From an uncultured Sphingomonas sp. (lineage in GTDB: Bacteria; Pseudomonadota; Alphaproteobacteria; Sphingomonadales; Sphingomonadaceae): a stretch of 40,946 nt of DNA. Within the stretch, counting starts at the first letter, position 1; each line of letters begins with the position of its first letter. The notes beneath the pieces were generated by a model. The model did no database searches. It had not been told where the DNA came from and worked only from the letters and a program-made list of their open reading frames with translations. The position numbers and the translations under genes were made by a program. The stretch covers positions 1 through 40,946 of the forward strand of contig CAJYKB010000076.1 of assembly GCA_913774925.1 (NCBI GenBank), written 5' to 3'. Of the stretch, positions 16,168 through 25,090 are shown one piece after another.

Positions 16168-16812
16168 TCACCGCGCCAGCTGCGGAAATCCCGCGCGGAA
16201 CGCCGCGACCTTCGGCTTGTCCCAGCGCACGATATACGGGTGCGTCGGGTTCCGGCGGTAGAAGTCCTGGTGATAGGCCTCCGCCGGGAAGAACGCGCCG
16301 CTCTCCAGCTTCGTCGCGATCGGCTTCGCGAACGCATGCGCGCGCGTCAGCTGCGCCATATACGCCGCCGCGACCGCGCGTTGCTGCGGCGTCTGCGGGA
16401 AGATCGCGGAGCGGTAGCTGGGTCCGGTATCCGGCTCCTGCCGGTTCACCTGCGTCGGATCGTGCGCGATCGCGAAATACACGCGCAGCAGCGTGGCATA
16501 GCTCACCTGACGCGGGTCGTAGGTGATGCGCACCGCCTCGGCATGGCCGGTCGTCTCGCTGCTGACCGCGTCGTAATTGGCGGTGGCGCGGGTGCCACCG
16601 GCATAGCCAGAGGTGACGTCGACGACGCCCTTCACCTGGCTGAACACCGCCTCCATTCCCCAGAAGCAACCGCCGGCAAACACGGCAGTCGCGCGGGTGC
16701 CGGCGGCGGGGACGTCCTGCGTCGCGGCGGGGAGGGGGAGCGCCCGCTCGGCGGCGGCCGGGCCGCAGGCGGACAGCAGGAGCGGGAGGAGGGCGAGGGC
16801 GCGGCGGGTCAT
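16168..16812 (-). CDS. msrA: Peptide-methionine (S)-S-oxide reductase, exported lipoprotein form
   Basis: The product is 214 residues. It reduces methionine S-sulfoxide in proteins. The catalytic motif GGCFWGMEAVFSQVKGV is present, with TSGYAGGTRATANY, YDPRQVSYATLLRVYF and the C-terminal YHQDFYRRNPTHPYI. The N-terminus MTRRALALLPLLLSACGP is a lipoprotein signal with a lipobox (LLSAC), so it should be an inner- or outer-leaflet periplasmic lipoprotein that repairs envelope proteins. A longer in-frame extension to 16950 is rejected because it reads through an intergenic repeat. No Shine-Dalgarno is seen; CATATT lies six bases before the ATG. Confidence 0.94.
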   Translation of the reverse strand: MTRRALALLPLLLSACGPAAAERALPLPAATQDVPAAGTRATAVFAGGCFWGMEAVFSQVKGVVDVTSGYAGGTRATANYDAVSSETTGHAEAVRITYDPRQVSYATLLRVYFAIAHDPTQVNRQEPDTGPSYRSAIFPQTPQQRAVAAAYMAQLTRAHAFAKPIATKLESGAFFPAEAYHQDFYRRNPTHPYIVRWDKPKVAAFRAGFPQLAR

Positions 16813-16873
16813 GCCAGGAATATGGGGGGCGTGAGCGGGCCTCGCCAGCGCTCGGTACGGTATCGCCTCTTCC

Positions 16874-16976
16874 CCACCCCGGCGGAGGCCGGGGTCCAGT
16901 CGGGAAGGTCTACGGAACGGAGCGCAACGCACGTCATTGGCGCGTCGCACCTGGACCCCGGCCTTCGCCGGGGTGG
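16874..16976. repeat. 103-bp paired-hairpin repeat
   Basis: The arms at 16874-16899 and 16951-16976 are inverted copies matching at 25 of 26 bases (CCACCCCGGCGxAGGCCGGG then GTCCAG), separated by 51 bases. Each arm is itself a hairpin. The inner GGGAAGGTC after the left arm also occurs in the related element at 26787-26874. Confidence 0.75.
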
Positions 16977-16986
16977 AAGGCGTGGG

Positions 16987-17130
16987 TCAGCGCACCACCG
17001 CGGCGGTCGCGGCATAGGGGTTCGCGGGCAGTTCCGGCTGGGCGGCGTGCACCGCGACCATGCCCATCGCGCCCAGCAGGAAACCACCGGTGAACTGCCA
17101 GGCGAAGCGGGACTTGAACAGGCGGGTCAT
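16987..17130 (-). CDS. Small membrane protein, 47 residues
   Basis: The frame gives MTRLFKSRFAWQFTGGFLLG followed by AMGMVAVHAA and a short polar tail (QPELPANPYAATAAVVR). There is one predicted membrane helix (about residues 12-30) after a positively charged start, which could also be a signal peptide cut after HAA. A longer version starting at 17220 would add 30 residues with no clear feature. No family was recognised. It lies 205 bases downstream of the aspartate aminotransferase stop on the same strand; nothing else is seen in 17131-17335. Confidence 0.5.
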   Translation of the reverse strand: MTRLFKSRFAWQFTGGFLLGAMGMVAVHAAQPELPANPYAATAAVVR

Positions 17131-17335
17131 CGTGTCGTCTTTCTTCTTTGCGGCCGTCTGTGCGGCGTGATCGATTCCGGGCGATCCGCCCCGGAGGGTC
17201 GCGGACCGCGGAACCGTCATTGATCCATGTCAGCTGAACCGACGATGGCGCCGCCGTTCATCTGGCAGCGATATAGAAGCGGCGGGGACGTGCGGAAACG
17301 CGCTTTTGCGAAAGAGATCGTTTCCGAACGGTGGT

Positions 17336-18571
<1,236 letters not shown>

Positions 18572-18588
18572 CTATGCGACGCGCGGCC

Positions 18589-20340
18589 TCATTGTGCAAC
18601 CGCCAGAACCGCCGGCATCAGCCCCCGCAGCGCGTTCCCCAGCAGGAATCCGTCGCGCAGGTCGTCCGGGACGACCGTTCCTTCCACCGCCCGCGCCGTG
18701 CCGAGCAATTCCGCGCGCAGCACGCCCGGCAGCGCGGGGCCGCCGCGCGGCGTCACCAGCCGTGTGCCGCGCGGCACGAACACGCTGGTGAAGCTGCCCT
18801 CAGTCACATGGCCGTCGGAATCGACGAAGACGACCTCGTCCGCGCCCGACGCGCGCCGCGCCGCGTCGTAGAAGCCGCGGTCGCTGGTCTTGTGGCGCAG
18901 CCGCAGGTCGAGCGGCGCGACCGGCAGCGGGACCAGCGCGACGCGCAGCGGCTGCGTCACCGCGGGCGGGGCGGGGGCGACCTCGATCGCGACCGCGCCC
19001 GATCGTGCCAGCACCAGCCGCACGCGCGCTGCATGGCGCACGCGGAAGGTCGCCGCCTGCAGTTCGTTGCGGGTCGCGTGACGATCGAACGCGAAGCCCA
19101 GCGCCTGCGCGCTGCGCTTCATCCGCTCCAGATGCCGCTCGATCAGCACGATGCCCTCTACGGGATCGAACGCCATCGTCTCGATCAGGTCGACGGCGGG
19201 CGTGCCGCGCGCGACGAAGGCGGCCTTGGCCAGCGCCTCGTCCCATTCCGCCTCGACCCGCGAATCGGCGACGATGCCGCCGCCGATGCCGAGCGTCGCG
19301 CGCTCGCCGGACAGCCGGAGCGTGCGGATCGCGACGTTGAACATCGCGTCGCCGCCGCGGTCGATGCGCCCGATCGCGCCGGTATAGACGCCGCGCGGGC
19401 TCCCCCGCTCTATGTCCGCGATGGCGTGCATCGCGCGCACCTTGGGCGCGCCGGTGATCGACCCGCACGGAAACAGCGCGCGCAGCACGTCGCGCGCGTC
19501 CCTGCCCGGTGCGAGCGTCGCGGTGACGGTCGAGGTCATCTGATGGACGGTCGGATAATGTTCGACCGCGAACAGCTCCGGCACGGCGACGCTGCCCGCG
19601 ACCGCGACGCGCGCCAGGTCGTTGCGCATCAGGTCGACGATCATCAGATTTTCCGCGCGCTGCTTGGCATCGGTCGAAAGCGCGTCGGCGGCGGCGGCGT
19701 CCGTGGCGACATCGTCGCTGCGCCGCGCGGTGCCCTTCATCGGGCGGCAGGTGAGGCGATCGCCCTCGATCGCGACGAAGAGCTCGGGCGAGAAGGACAG
19801 CAGCGTCTGCGCCCCCGTCGCCACGATCGCGCCCCAGCCCGCGGCGGCATGCGGGCGCAGCTGAGCGTAGAGCGCCAGCGGGTCGCCCGCGAACGGCGCC
19901 TGCGCGCGCAGCGTCAGGTTCAGCTGGTACAGGTCGCCCGCCGCGATCAGCGCCTGGACGTGGTCGAACATCGCGCGATATTCCTCGGGCGCGACCTCCG
20001 GCACCGGCGCGCCGATCCAGGCGCCGGCCGCATCGGGCAGGATCGCGGGGACGTCGGCGATGTCCTGCCAGCCATCGAACAGCCCGAACCACGCCAGCGG
20101 CGCGCGCGCCGCGTCGGTGCGCTCGGGCGGGGGCGGCGCGGCGGGCTCGAACGCGGCGGCGGCGTCGTAGGACAGGTATCCCGCGGCATCGAGGCCGGAC
20201 GCGCGGACGGCCTCCAGGACGCCCGCGACCTCCTCCGTCCGCCATGCGGTCAGCGTGCGCAGCGGCCGGGTGTAGAGCCGCGCCGTTGCGCCGCCGGGAC
20301 GGGCATCGTCGAGCAGGACGAAGGGGGGTGCGGTCATCAT
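18589..20340 (-). CDS. pabB: Fused aminodeoxychorismate synthase component I and aminodeoxychorismate lyase (PabB-PabC)
   Basis: The product is about 583 residues. The N-terminal 375 residues are a chorismate-binding PabB domain: AAGDLYQLNLTLR, the PabB-type tag MKGTARR (TrpE would read PIAGT), LMRNDLARV, and GSITGAPKVRAMHAI with GGGIVADSRVEAEWDEAL. Residues about 395-583 are a PabC-type PLP lyase: EGIVLIERHLERMKRSAQ, HKTSDRGFYDAARR with the PLP lysine, and DGHVTEGSFTSVFV. Together they turn chorismate into 4-aminobenzoate for folate. PabA (glutaminase) is not nearby. Two adjacent ATGs (20340, 20337) can serve as start. It diverges from the MBL-fold gene. Confidence 0.95.
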   Translation of the reverse strand: MMTAPPFVLLDDARPGGATARLYTRPLRTLTAWRTEEVAGVLEAVRASGLDAAGYLSYDAAAAFEPAAPPPPERTDAARAPLAWFGLFDGWQDIADVPAILPDAAGAWIGAPVPEVAPEEYRAMFDHVQALIAAGDLYQLNLTLRAQAPFAGDPLALYAQLRPHAAAGWGAIVATGAQTLLSFSPELFVAIEGDRLTCRPMKGTARRSDDVATDAAAADALSTDAKQRAENLMIVDLMRNDLARVAVAGSVAVPELFAVEHYPTVHQMTSTVTATLAPGRDARDVLRALFPCGSITGAPKVRAMHAIADIERGSPRGVYTGAIGRIDRGGDAMFNVAIRTLRLSGERATLGIGGGIVADSRVEAEWDEALAKAAFVARGTPAVDLIETMAFDPVEGIVLIERHLERMKRSAQALGFAFDRHATRNELQAATFRVRHAARVRLVLARSGAVAIEVAPAPPAVTQPLRVALVPLPVAPLDLRLRHKTSDRGFYDAARRASGADEVVFVDSDGHVTEGSFTSVFVPRGTRLVTPRGGPALPGVLRAELLGTARAVEGTVVPDDLRDGFLLGNALRGLMPAVLAVAQ

Positions 20341-20445
20341 GCACCAGGGGTGATGCCGCGTGGCCACGGTGCGGGCAAGCGACGTTGCCTACAATATGAT
20401 CCGTGCTAAGCCGATCGCTCTCGCGACCGCGCACGAGGACGATCC

Positions 20446-21117
20446 ATGGCCGACCCCAATCCACCCGCCCCGTTGCAGGCGATGATCGTGCCGGTGACGC
20501 CGATCGAGCAGAATTGCACGCTGATCTGGTGCACGCGCACGATGAAGGCGGCGGTAATCGATCCCGGCGGCGACCTGCCGCGGATCAGGGCGGCGATCGC
20601 GCAGGCCGGGGTGACGGTGGAGAAGGTGCTGCTGACGCACGGCCATATCGACCATGCCGGCGCGGCGAAGCCGCTGGCGGACGAACTGGGCGTCGCGATC
20701 GAGGGGCCGCACGAGGACGATCGCTTCTGGCTGGCGCGGCTGGGCGACGACGGGAAGCAATGGGGCATCGACGGCGTGCCGTTCGAGCCGGACCGCTGGC
20801 TGGACGACGGCGACACGGTGACGGTCGGCGACCTGACGCTGGACGTCTATCACACGCCGGGCCACACCGCGGGCCATGTCATCTTCCATCACGCGCCGTC
20901 CAGGTTCGCTCAGGTCGGCGACGTGCTGTTCCAGGGCTCGGTCGGGCGCACCGATCTGCCGCAGGGCAATCACAAGCAACTGCTCGAGTCGATCGTGACG
21001 AAGCTGTGGCCGCTGGGCGGCGAGACCGCGTTCATCCCCGGGCACGGCAAGCCCAGCACCTTCGCGCACGAGCGGCAGTGGAACATGTTCGTCAGCGACG
21101 AGGCGATGTCGGCCTGA
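20446..21117 (+). CDS. MBL-fold metallo-hydrolase, glyoxalase II-like (YcbL type)
   Basis: The product is 223 residues. The metal-binding motif is LLTHGHIDHAG (HxHxDH), followed by YHTPGHTAGHV, GDVLFQGSVGRTDLPQG and the late IPGHG, the full set of ligands for a binuclear centre. The N-terminal MIVPVTPIEQNCTLIWC is typical of YcbL-type hydrolases of glyoxalase II or related thioesters. The long C-terminal domain of true glyoxalase II is absent. GAGGAC lies a few bases before the ATG at 20446. It is convergent with the MAPEG gene; the 218-base gap holds two repeats. Confidence 0.92.
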   Translation: MADPNPPAPLQAMIVPVTPIEQNCTLIWCTRTMKAAVIDPGGDLPRIRAAIAQAGVTVEKVLLTHGHIDHAGAAKPLADELGVAIEGPHEDDRFWLARLGDDGKQWGIDGVPFEPDRWLDDGDTVTVGDLTLDVYHTPGHTAGHVIFHHAPSRFAQVGDVLFQGSVGRTDLPQGNHKQLLESIVTKLWPLGGETAFIPGHGKPSTFAHERQWNMFVSDEAMSA

Positions 21118-21140
21118 TCTCGGCACCCCACGCAGCAACC

Positions 21141-21212
21141 GTTCGGCCTGAGCGAAGTCGAAGGCTAAGCGGCTACGCTAGTGGCTGTGCTTCGACTTCG
21201 CTCAGCACGAAC
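21141..21212. repeat. Inverted repeat with CTGAGCGAAGTCGAAG arms
   Basis: GTTCGGCCTGAGCGAAGTCG at 21141 and its inverted copy ending GCTCAGCACGAAC at 21212 are separated by about 20 bases. It sits just after the MBL-fold gene stop. The arm motif is one I associate with intergenic repeats in sphingomonads (from memory). Confidence 0.6.
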
Positions 21213-21244
21213 TGCGGGAACGCAAGACGATATTCCACTGACGT

Positions 21245-21328
21245 CGTCACCCCGGGCTCGACCCGGGGTCCCGCTTCTTCCGCTATGTTGCGAACAAAGC
21301 GGGACCCCGGATCAAGTCCGGGGTGACG
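21245..21328. repeat. 84-bp paired-hairpin repeat
   Basis: The left arm begins CGTCACCCCGGGCTCGACCC and the right arm ends GTCCGGGGTGACGG; the arms are inverted relative to each other and each folds on itself. The junction sequences CCCGCTT and AAGCGGG also pair. It ends seven bases before the MAPEG stop. Confidence 0.7.
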
Positions 21329-21335
21329 GTGAAGG

Positions 21336-21773
21336 TCATCCCTGCGCCGATACCGGCGTCAGCTCGAGCGTGCGAGGTTGTGTCTCCGCGCCATAGGCCA
21401 GCGCCAGCGCCCAGCCGGCGAGCAGCGCCAGCACCGCCCAGGTCAGCAGCGCGCCGCCCGCACGCAGCGGGTTGGGCGCCGCGCGCACCATCCCAAGCCC
21501 ATGCGCCAGCCGCGCCAGCACGAAGGCGACCCCCGCCACCCACAGCCACGTCGGCGACCCGCCCGCGAGCTCGATCAGCGCGAGCAGGATCAGCACGAAG
21601 GGCGCATATTCGGTGAAGTTGGCGTGCGCGCGTTGCAGCGCCAGCAGCGCCTCGCTCCCGCCGTCGCCCAGCAGCACCTTGCCCTTCACCCGCCCCGGCA
21701 CGATGCGCAGCGCCAGCCAGAGGTTGAGCGCGGCGCAGGCCGCGGCGATGGTCAGCGTGATCGGCAGCAGCAT
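21336..21773 (-). CDS. MAPEG family membrane protein
   Basis: The product is 145 residues with four hydrophobic helices (about 5-24, 58-75, 78-98, 108-130), the MAPEG layout. Family text includes KVLLGDGGSEALLALQRAHA followed by NFTEYAPFVLILLAL, and later ARLAHGLGMVRAAPNPLR. Related eukaryotic enzymes handle glutathione and eicosanoids; the bacterial role is generally unknown. The ATG at 21773 begins the first helix. It is convergent with the MBL-fold gene; if that enzyme acts on glutathione thioesters a shared theme is possible, but this is speculation. Confidence 0.9.
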   Translation of the reverse strand: MLLPITLTIAAACAALNLWLALRIVPGRVKGKVLLGDGGSEALLALQRAHANFTEYAPFVLILLALIELAGGSPTWLWVAGVAFVLARLAHGLGMVRAAPNPLRAGGALLTWAVLALLAGWALALAYGAETQPRTLELTPVSAQG

Positions 21774-21838
21774 CGCATGTCCCCCTTGTTCGCGTCGGTG
21801 TTCGCGTCGGGGGTCTTCGTGCCATCGGCGTGCACGGC

Positions 21839-21866
21839 TTGCAACCGGCGGGGATTTCGCTATAGG
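21839..21866 (+). promoter_or_regulatory. Candidate promoter for rpmF-plsX-fabH
   Basis: TTGCAA (21839-21844) and TATAGG (21861-21866) are separated by 16 bases and lie about 125 bases before the rpmF ATG. They are the best sigma-70-like match in the gap. No other gene is seen in 21774-21990. Confidence 0.4.
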
Positions 21867-21990
21867 CGCGTCACTTCGCGATGCGAGCCGTTGCCCGGCT
21901 GCCTGCCGCGGCCGGCCGATGCGGCGGGTCGCACGGGCGCGTGCAGCGGCGCATTGTTGTTTCGAACACTAGACAGATCAAGGTGCCGCG

Positions 21991-22170
21991 ATGGCCGTCC
22001 CCAAGCGAAAGACTTCTCCCTCCCGCCGTGGTATGCGCCGTGCGCACGACGCGCTGTCGGTCGAGGCGTTCCAGGAATGCCCGAACTGCGGCGAGCTGAA
22101 GCGCCCGCACAACCTGTGCACCGCTTGCGGCCACTATAACGGCCGTGAGGTCGTCTCGGTCGACGCCTGA
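21991..22170 (+). CDS. rpmF: 50S ribosomal protein L32
   Basis: The product is 59 residues: [20 protein letters not shown], then [20 protein letters not shown] and [19 protein letters not shown]. The zinc-ribbon form is present, with two CxxC pairs (CPNC and CTAC). AAGGTG lies six bases before the ATG. Its position directly upstream of plsX is a conserved arrangement tying ribosome and lipid synthesis. DUF177 (YceD), the usual upstream partner, is not present here; a MAPEG gene on the other strand takes its place. Confidence 0.97.
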   Translation: MAVPKRKTSPSRRGMRRAHDALSVEAFQECPNCGELKRPHNLCTACGHYNGREVVSVDA

Positions 22171-22210
22171 TTCGCAGGTAGCACCGACTTTTCAGGAACG
22201 GTTCCCAGCT

Positions 22211-23248
22211 ATGTCCGACATGTCCCGGATCGCCATCGATGCGATGGGCGGTGACGAGGGGCTGGCGGTCATGCTGGCCGGGGTGGCGCGCGCGCGCCGC
22301 CGCGATCCGGACATGACGTTCCTGCTTGTGGGGGACGAGGCGGCGATCCGCGCCGGCCTCGCGAATCACCCGAACCTGTCGCAGCATGCCGAGGTCGTTC
22401 ACGCCCCCGACGTGATCGCGGGCGATGCGAAGCCCAGCCAGGCGATTCGCCGCGCGAAGACGACGTCGATGGGCGTCGCGATCGACTGCGTGAAGAAGGG
22501 GCTGGCAGGCGCCGCCGTTTCCGCGGGCAACACCGGCGCGCTGATGGCGATGGCGAAGCTGTCGCTGCGCACCATGCCCGGCATCGACCGGCCCGCGCTG
22601 GCGGCGCTGCTGCCGACGCTGGGCGACAATGACGTGGTGGTGCTGGACCTGGGCGCCAACACCGAATGCGATGCGCGCAACCTGGTGCAGTTCGCGGTGA
22701 TGGGCGCGGCCTATGCGCGCACCACGCTCGACCTGTCGGCGCCGCCGCGCGTCGCGCTGCTCAACATCGGCAGCGAGGAGCAGAAGGGCACCGACGAGAT
22801 CCGCGACGCCGCGCAGATGCTGCGCGCCGCCCCGCACCTGCCGATGACCTTCACCGGCTTCGTCGAGGGTGACCGGCTGTCGCGCGGCGAGCATGACGTG
22901 ATCGTGTGTGACGGCTTCTCCGGCAATATCGCGCTGAAGACCGCGGAGGGCACCGCGCGCTTCGTCGCCGACCTGCTCAAGCGCGCCTTCCGCAGCTCGG
23001 TCCGCTCGAAGGTGGGCTTCCTGATCTCGCGCCCGGCGACGCAGCTGCTGCGCGACCATCTCGATCCGAACAACCACAATGGCGCGGTCTTCCTCGGCCT
23101 CAACGGGCTGGTGGTGAAGAGCCACGGCGGCGCCAACGAACTGGGCATCGCCACCGCGATCGGGAACGCCGCGAAAATGGTGAAGGCGGACCTCGCGCGC
23201 CGCATCGCGACCGACCTGGGCAATTTCGAATCGAAGGCTGCGGCATGA
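22211..23248 (+). CDS. plsX: Phosphate acyltransferase PlsX
   Basis: The product is 345 residues. It converts acyl-ACP to acyl-phosphate for phosphatidic acid synthesis at the membrane. Signatures are [12 protein letters not shown] at the start, [49 protein letters not shown] and [16 protein letters not shown]. ATGs at 22211 and 22220 are both possible; AGGA lies 13 bases before the first. An in-frame upstream start at 22145 would overlap rpmF and is not favoured. The gap to rpmF is 40 bases and its end overlaps fabH by four bases (ATGA), so the three genes form an operon. Confidence 0.97.
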   Translation: MSDMSRIAIDAMGGDEGLAVMLAGVARARRRDPDMTFLLVGDEAAIRAGLANHPNLSQHAEVVHAPDVIAGDAKPSQAIRRAKTTSMGVAIDCVKKGLAGAAVSAGNTGALMAMAKLSLRTMPGIDRPALAALLPTLGDNDVVVLDLGANTECDARNLVQFAVMGAAYARTTLDLSAPPRVALLNIGSEEQKGTDEIRDAAQMLRAAPHLPMTFTGFVEGDRLSRGEHDVIVCDGFSGNIALKTAEGTARFVADLLKRAFRSSVRSKVGFLISRPATQLLRDHLDPNNHNGAVFLGLNGLVVKSHGGANELGIATAIGNAAKMVKADLARRIATDLGNFESKAAA

Positions 23249-24225
23249 TCCGTTCGGTCCTGATCGGCACCGGCTCCGCGCTGCCGGCGCGTCGCGTGTC
23301 GAATGCCGAACTGGCGGCGCAGGTCGACACCACCGACGAATGGATCGTCGAGCGTACCGGCATCCGCTTCCGCCATATCGCGGGCGAGGGCGAGACGACC
23401 GCGACGCTGGCGCGCGACGCCGCGCTGGCCGCGCTGTCCGCGGCGGGGGTGACCGCGCAGGACATCGACCTGATCGTGCTGGCCACCGCCACCCCCGACA
23501 ACACCTTCCCCGCGACCGCGACGAAGGTGCAGGCGATGCTGGGCGTCGACGATTGCGTCGCGTTCGACGTCGCGGCGGTCTGCTCGGGCTTCCTCTATGC
23601 GGTGCAGGTCGCCGATGCGATGCTGCGCTCCGGCGTGCAGCGCCGCGCGCTGGTGATCGGCGCGGAGACGTTCAGCCGTATCCTCGATTGGGAGGATCGT
23701 ACCACCTGCGTGTTGTTCGGCGACGGCGCGGGCGCGATCGTGCTGGAGGCGCGCGATACCGCCGACGACGCGACCGATGCGGGCGCGCAGGGCATCCTGG
23801 CGACGCGGCTTCACGCCGATGGCCGCCATAACGAGCTGCTCTACGTCGATGGCGGCCCCTCCACCACCGGCACCGTCGGCAAGCTGCGGATGAAGGGGCG
23901 CGAGGTGTTCCGCCACGCCGTGGTCAACCTGGCCGCGGTGATGGAGGAGGCGCTCGCTGCCGCCGGGCTGCCGACCGACGCGGTCGACTGGGTCGTCCCG
24001 CACCAGGCGAACGCGCGCATCCTGGACGCCACCGCGCGCAAGTTGTCGCTTCCGGCGGAAAAGGTGGTGATGACCGTCGATCAGCACGCCAATACGTCCG
24101 CGGCGTCGGTGCCGCTGGCGCTCGATCAGGCGGTGCGCGACGGACGTATCGTTGCGGGACAGATCGTGGTGCTGGAGGCGATGGGCGGCGGCTTTACCTG
24201 GGGTGCCGCGGTACTCCGCGTTTGA
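23245..24225 (+). CDS. fabH: 3-oxoacyl-ACP synthase III (KAS III)
   Basis: The product is 326 residues. It condenses acetyl-CoA with malonyl-ACP to begin fatty acid synthesis. The catalytic triad is visible: Cys113 in [11 protein letters not shown], His in [10 protein letters not shown] and Asn in [11 protein letters not shown]. Other marks are [18 protein letters not shown] and the C-terminal [13 protein letters not shown]. The start overlaps the plsX stop by four bases (ATGA), implying coupled translation. It is followed by 82 bases with a promoter-like motif and then ihfA. Confidence 0.98.
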   Translation: MIRSVLIGTGSALPARRVSNAELAAQVDTTDEWIVERTGIRFRHIAGEGETTATLARDAALAALSAAGVTAQDIDLIVLATATPDNTFPATATKVQAMLGVDDCVAFDVAAVCSGFLYAVQVADAMLRSGVQRRALVIGAETFSRILDWEDRTTCVLFGDGAGAIVLEARDTADDATDAGAQGILATRLHADGRHNELLYVDGGPSTTGTVGKLRMKGREVFRHAVVNLAAVMEEALAAAGLPTDAVDWVVPHQANARILDATARKLSLPAEKVVMTVDQHANTSAASVPLALDQAVRDGRIVAGQIVVLEAMGGGFTWGAAVLRV

Positions 24226-24273
24226 CATCGATTGCAGGGTCAGCATGTTAGGCCAGGTTATTCGATAACCCGC

Positions 24274-24301
24274 TTGGGGCGGGTCGCTTTGGGGGTATAG
24301 A
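24274..24301 (+). promoter_or_regulatory. Candidate promoter for ihfA, leaderless spacing
   Basis: TTGGGG (24274-24279), a 16-base spacer and TATAGA (24296-24301). The -10 box ends six bases before the ihfA ATG, which would place transcription start on the ATG itself. No Shine-Dalgarno is present, consistent with a leaderless mRNA. Confidence 0.45.
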
Positions 24302-24307
24302 ACGGAC

Positions 24308-24607
24308 ATGACGGAAGCAGGCACGCTCACCCGCGCGGATCTTTCCGAATCGCTCCACCGTGGTGTCGGGCTGTCGCGCGCGGATTCGGCGCGACTGGTC
24401 GAGCAGATCCTGGAAAAGATGTGCCACGCGCTGTCGCAGGGGCAGAACGTCAAGATCTCGGGCTTCGGCACCTTCGTGCTGCGCGACAAGGGCGAGCGCG
24501 TCGGCCGCAATCCCAAGACCGGGGTCGAGGTGCCGATCGCGCCGCGCCGCGTGCTGACGTTCCGCGCCAGCCAGATGATGCGCGACCGCATCAACAACGG
24601 CGGGTGA
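24308..24607 (+). CDS. ihfA: Integration host factor subunit alpha
   Basis: The product is 99 residues, the normal length. The HU/IHF fold is complete: [20 protein letters not shown], the dimer helix [39 protein letters not shown] and the DNA-intercalating arm [20 protein letters not shown] with its proline. Alpha rather than beta or HU is called from the N-terminus and position downstream of fabH. It bends DNA for recombination and regulation. The stop overlaps the merR start by one base (TGATG). Confidence 0.96.
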   Translation: MTEAGTLTRADLSESLHRGVGLSRADSARLVEQILEKMCHALSQGQNVKISGFGTFVLRDKGERVGRNPKTGVEVPIAPRRVLTFRASQMMRDRINNGG

Positions 24608-24945
24608 TGGGCGTGGCGTCGGACGCCAAATCCGCCGCCGCCTTTCGCACCATTGGCGAGGTCGCCAGCGCGACCGGGGTCGCCGCGCACGTGCTGCGCT
24701 ACTGGGAAAGCCGCTTCCCGCAGCTGCGCCCCGTCACCCGCGCGGGCAATCGCCGCTATTACCGACCCGCGGACGTCGCGCTGATCGAGCGGATCGACCG
24801 GCTCCTGCGCCACGACGGCTACACGCTGAAGGGCGTGCAGCAACTGCTCGCCGCGGAGCGCCGCGGCGTGGCGGCCGCGGCGGCGACGCCGGACCTGCGC
24901 GACGTGCGGGACATGTTGGCGCGGGCATTGGACGCGGACGGCTAG
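24607..24945 (+). CDS. MerR-family transcriptional regulator (short form)
   Basis: The product is 112 residues. The N-terminal winged helix is clear: [20 protein letters not shown] followed by [20 protein letters not shown] and [21 protein letters not shown] short helix with TLKGVQQLL follows. No metal-binding or ligand domain remains, so the inducer is unknown. The pairing ihfA-merR is common in alphaproteobacteria, where this gene is always found beside ihfA without known targets (family context from memory). Its ATG overlaps the ihfA stop by one base, so it is co-translated. Confidence 0.9.
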   Translation: MGVASDAKSAAAFRTIGEVASATGVAAHVLRYWESRFPQLRPVTRAGNRRYYRPADVALIERIDRLLRHDGYTLKGVQQLLAAERRGVAAAAATPDLRDVRDMLARALDADG

Positions 24946-24969
24946 GCTCGATCGCCGGCCAACTGCCCC

Positions 24970-25067
24970 CCGTCATTCCCGCGAACGCGGGTATCCGGAC
25001 GCGCTACCGCTGCGCCTCTTGACCGAATGTCAGCGCATCTGGATCCCCGCCTCCGCGGGGATGACGG
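24970..25067. repeat. 98-bp paired-hairpin repeat
   Basis: It opens CCGTCATTCCCGCGAACGCG and closes TCCGCGGGGATGACGG, the same ends as the 97-bp element at 13363. The inner TCTGGATCCCCGCC before the right hairpin is also shared. It lies between convergent merR and phoD stops. Confidence 0.75.
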
Positions 25068-25090
25068 AAGGTGAGGGGAGGATGTCGCTC

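Noticed and set aside
16168..16950. 260-residue form of MsrA
   Set aside because: The extra N-terminus is translated from an intergenic paired-hairpin repeat; the lipoprotein signal at 16812 is the natural start.
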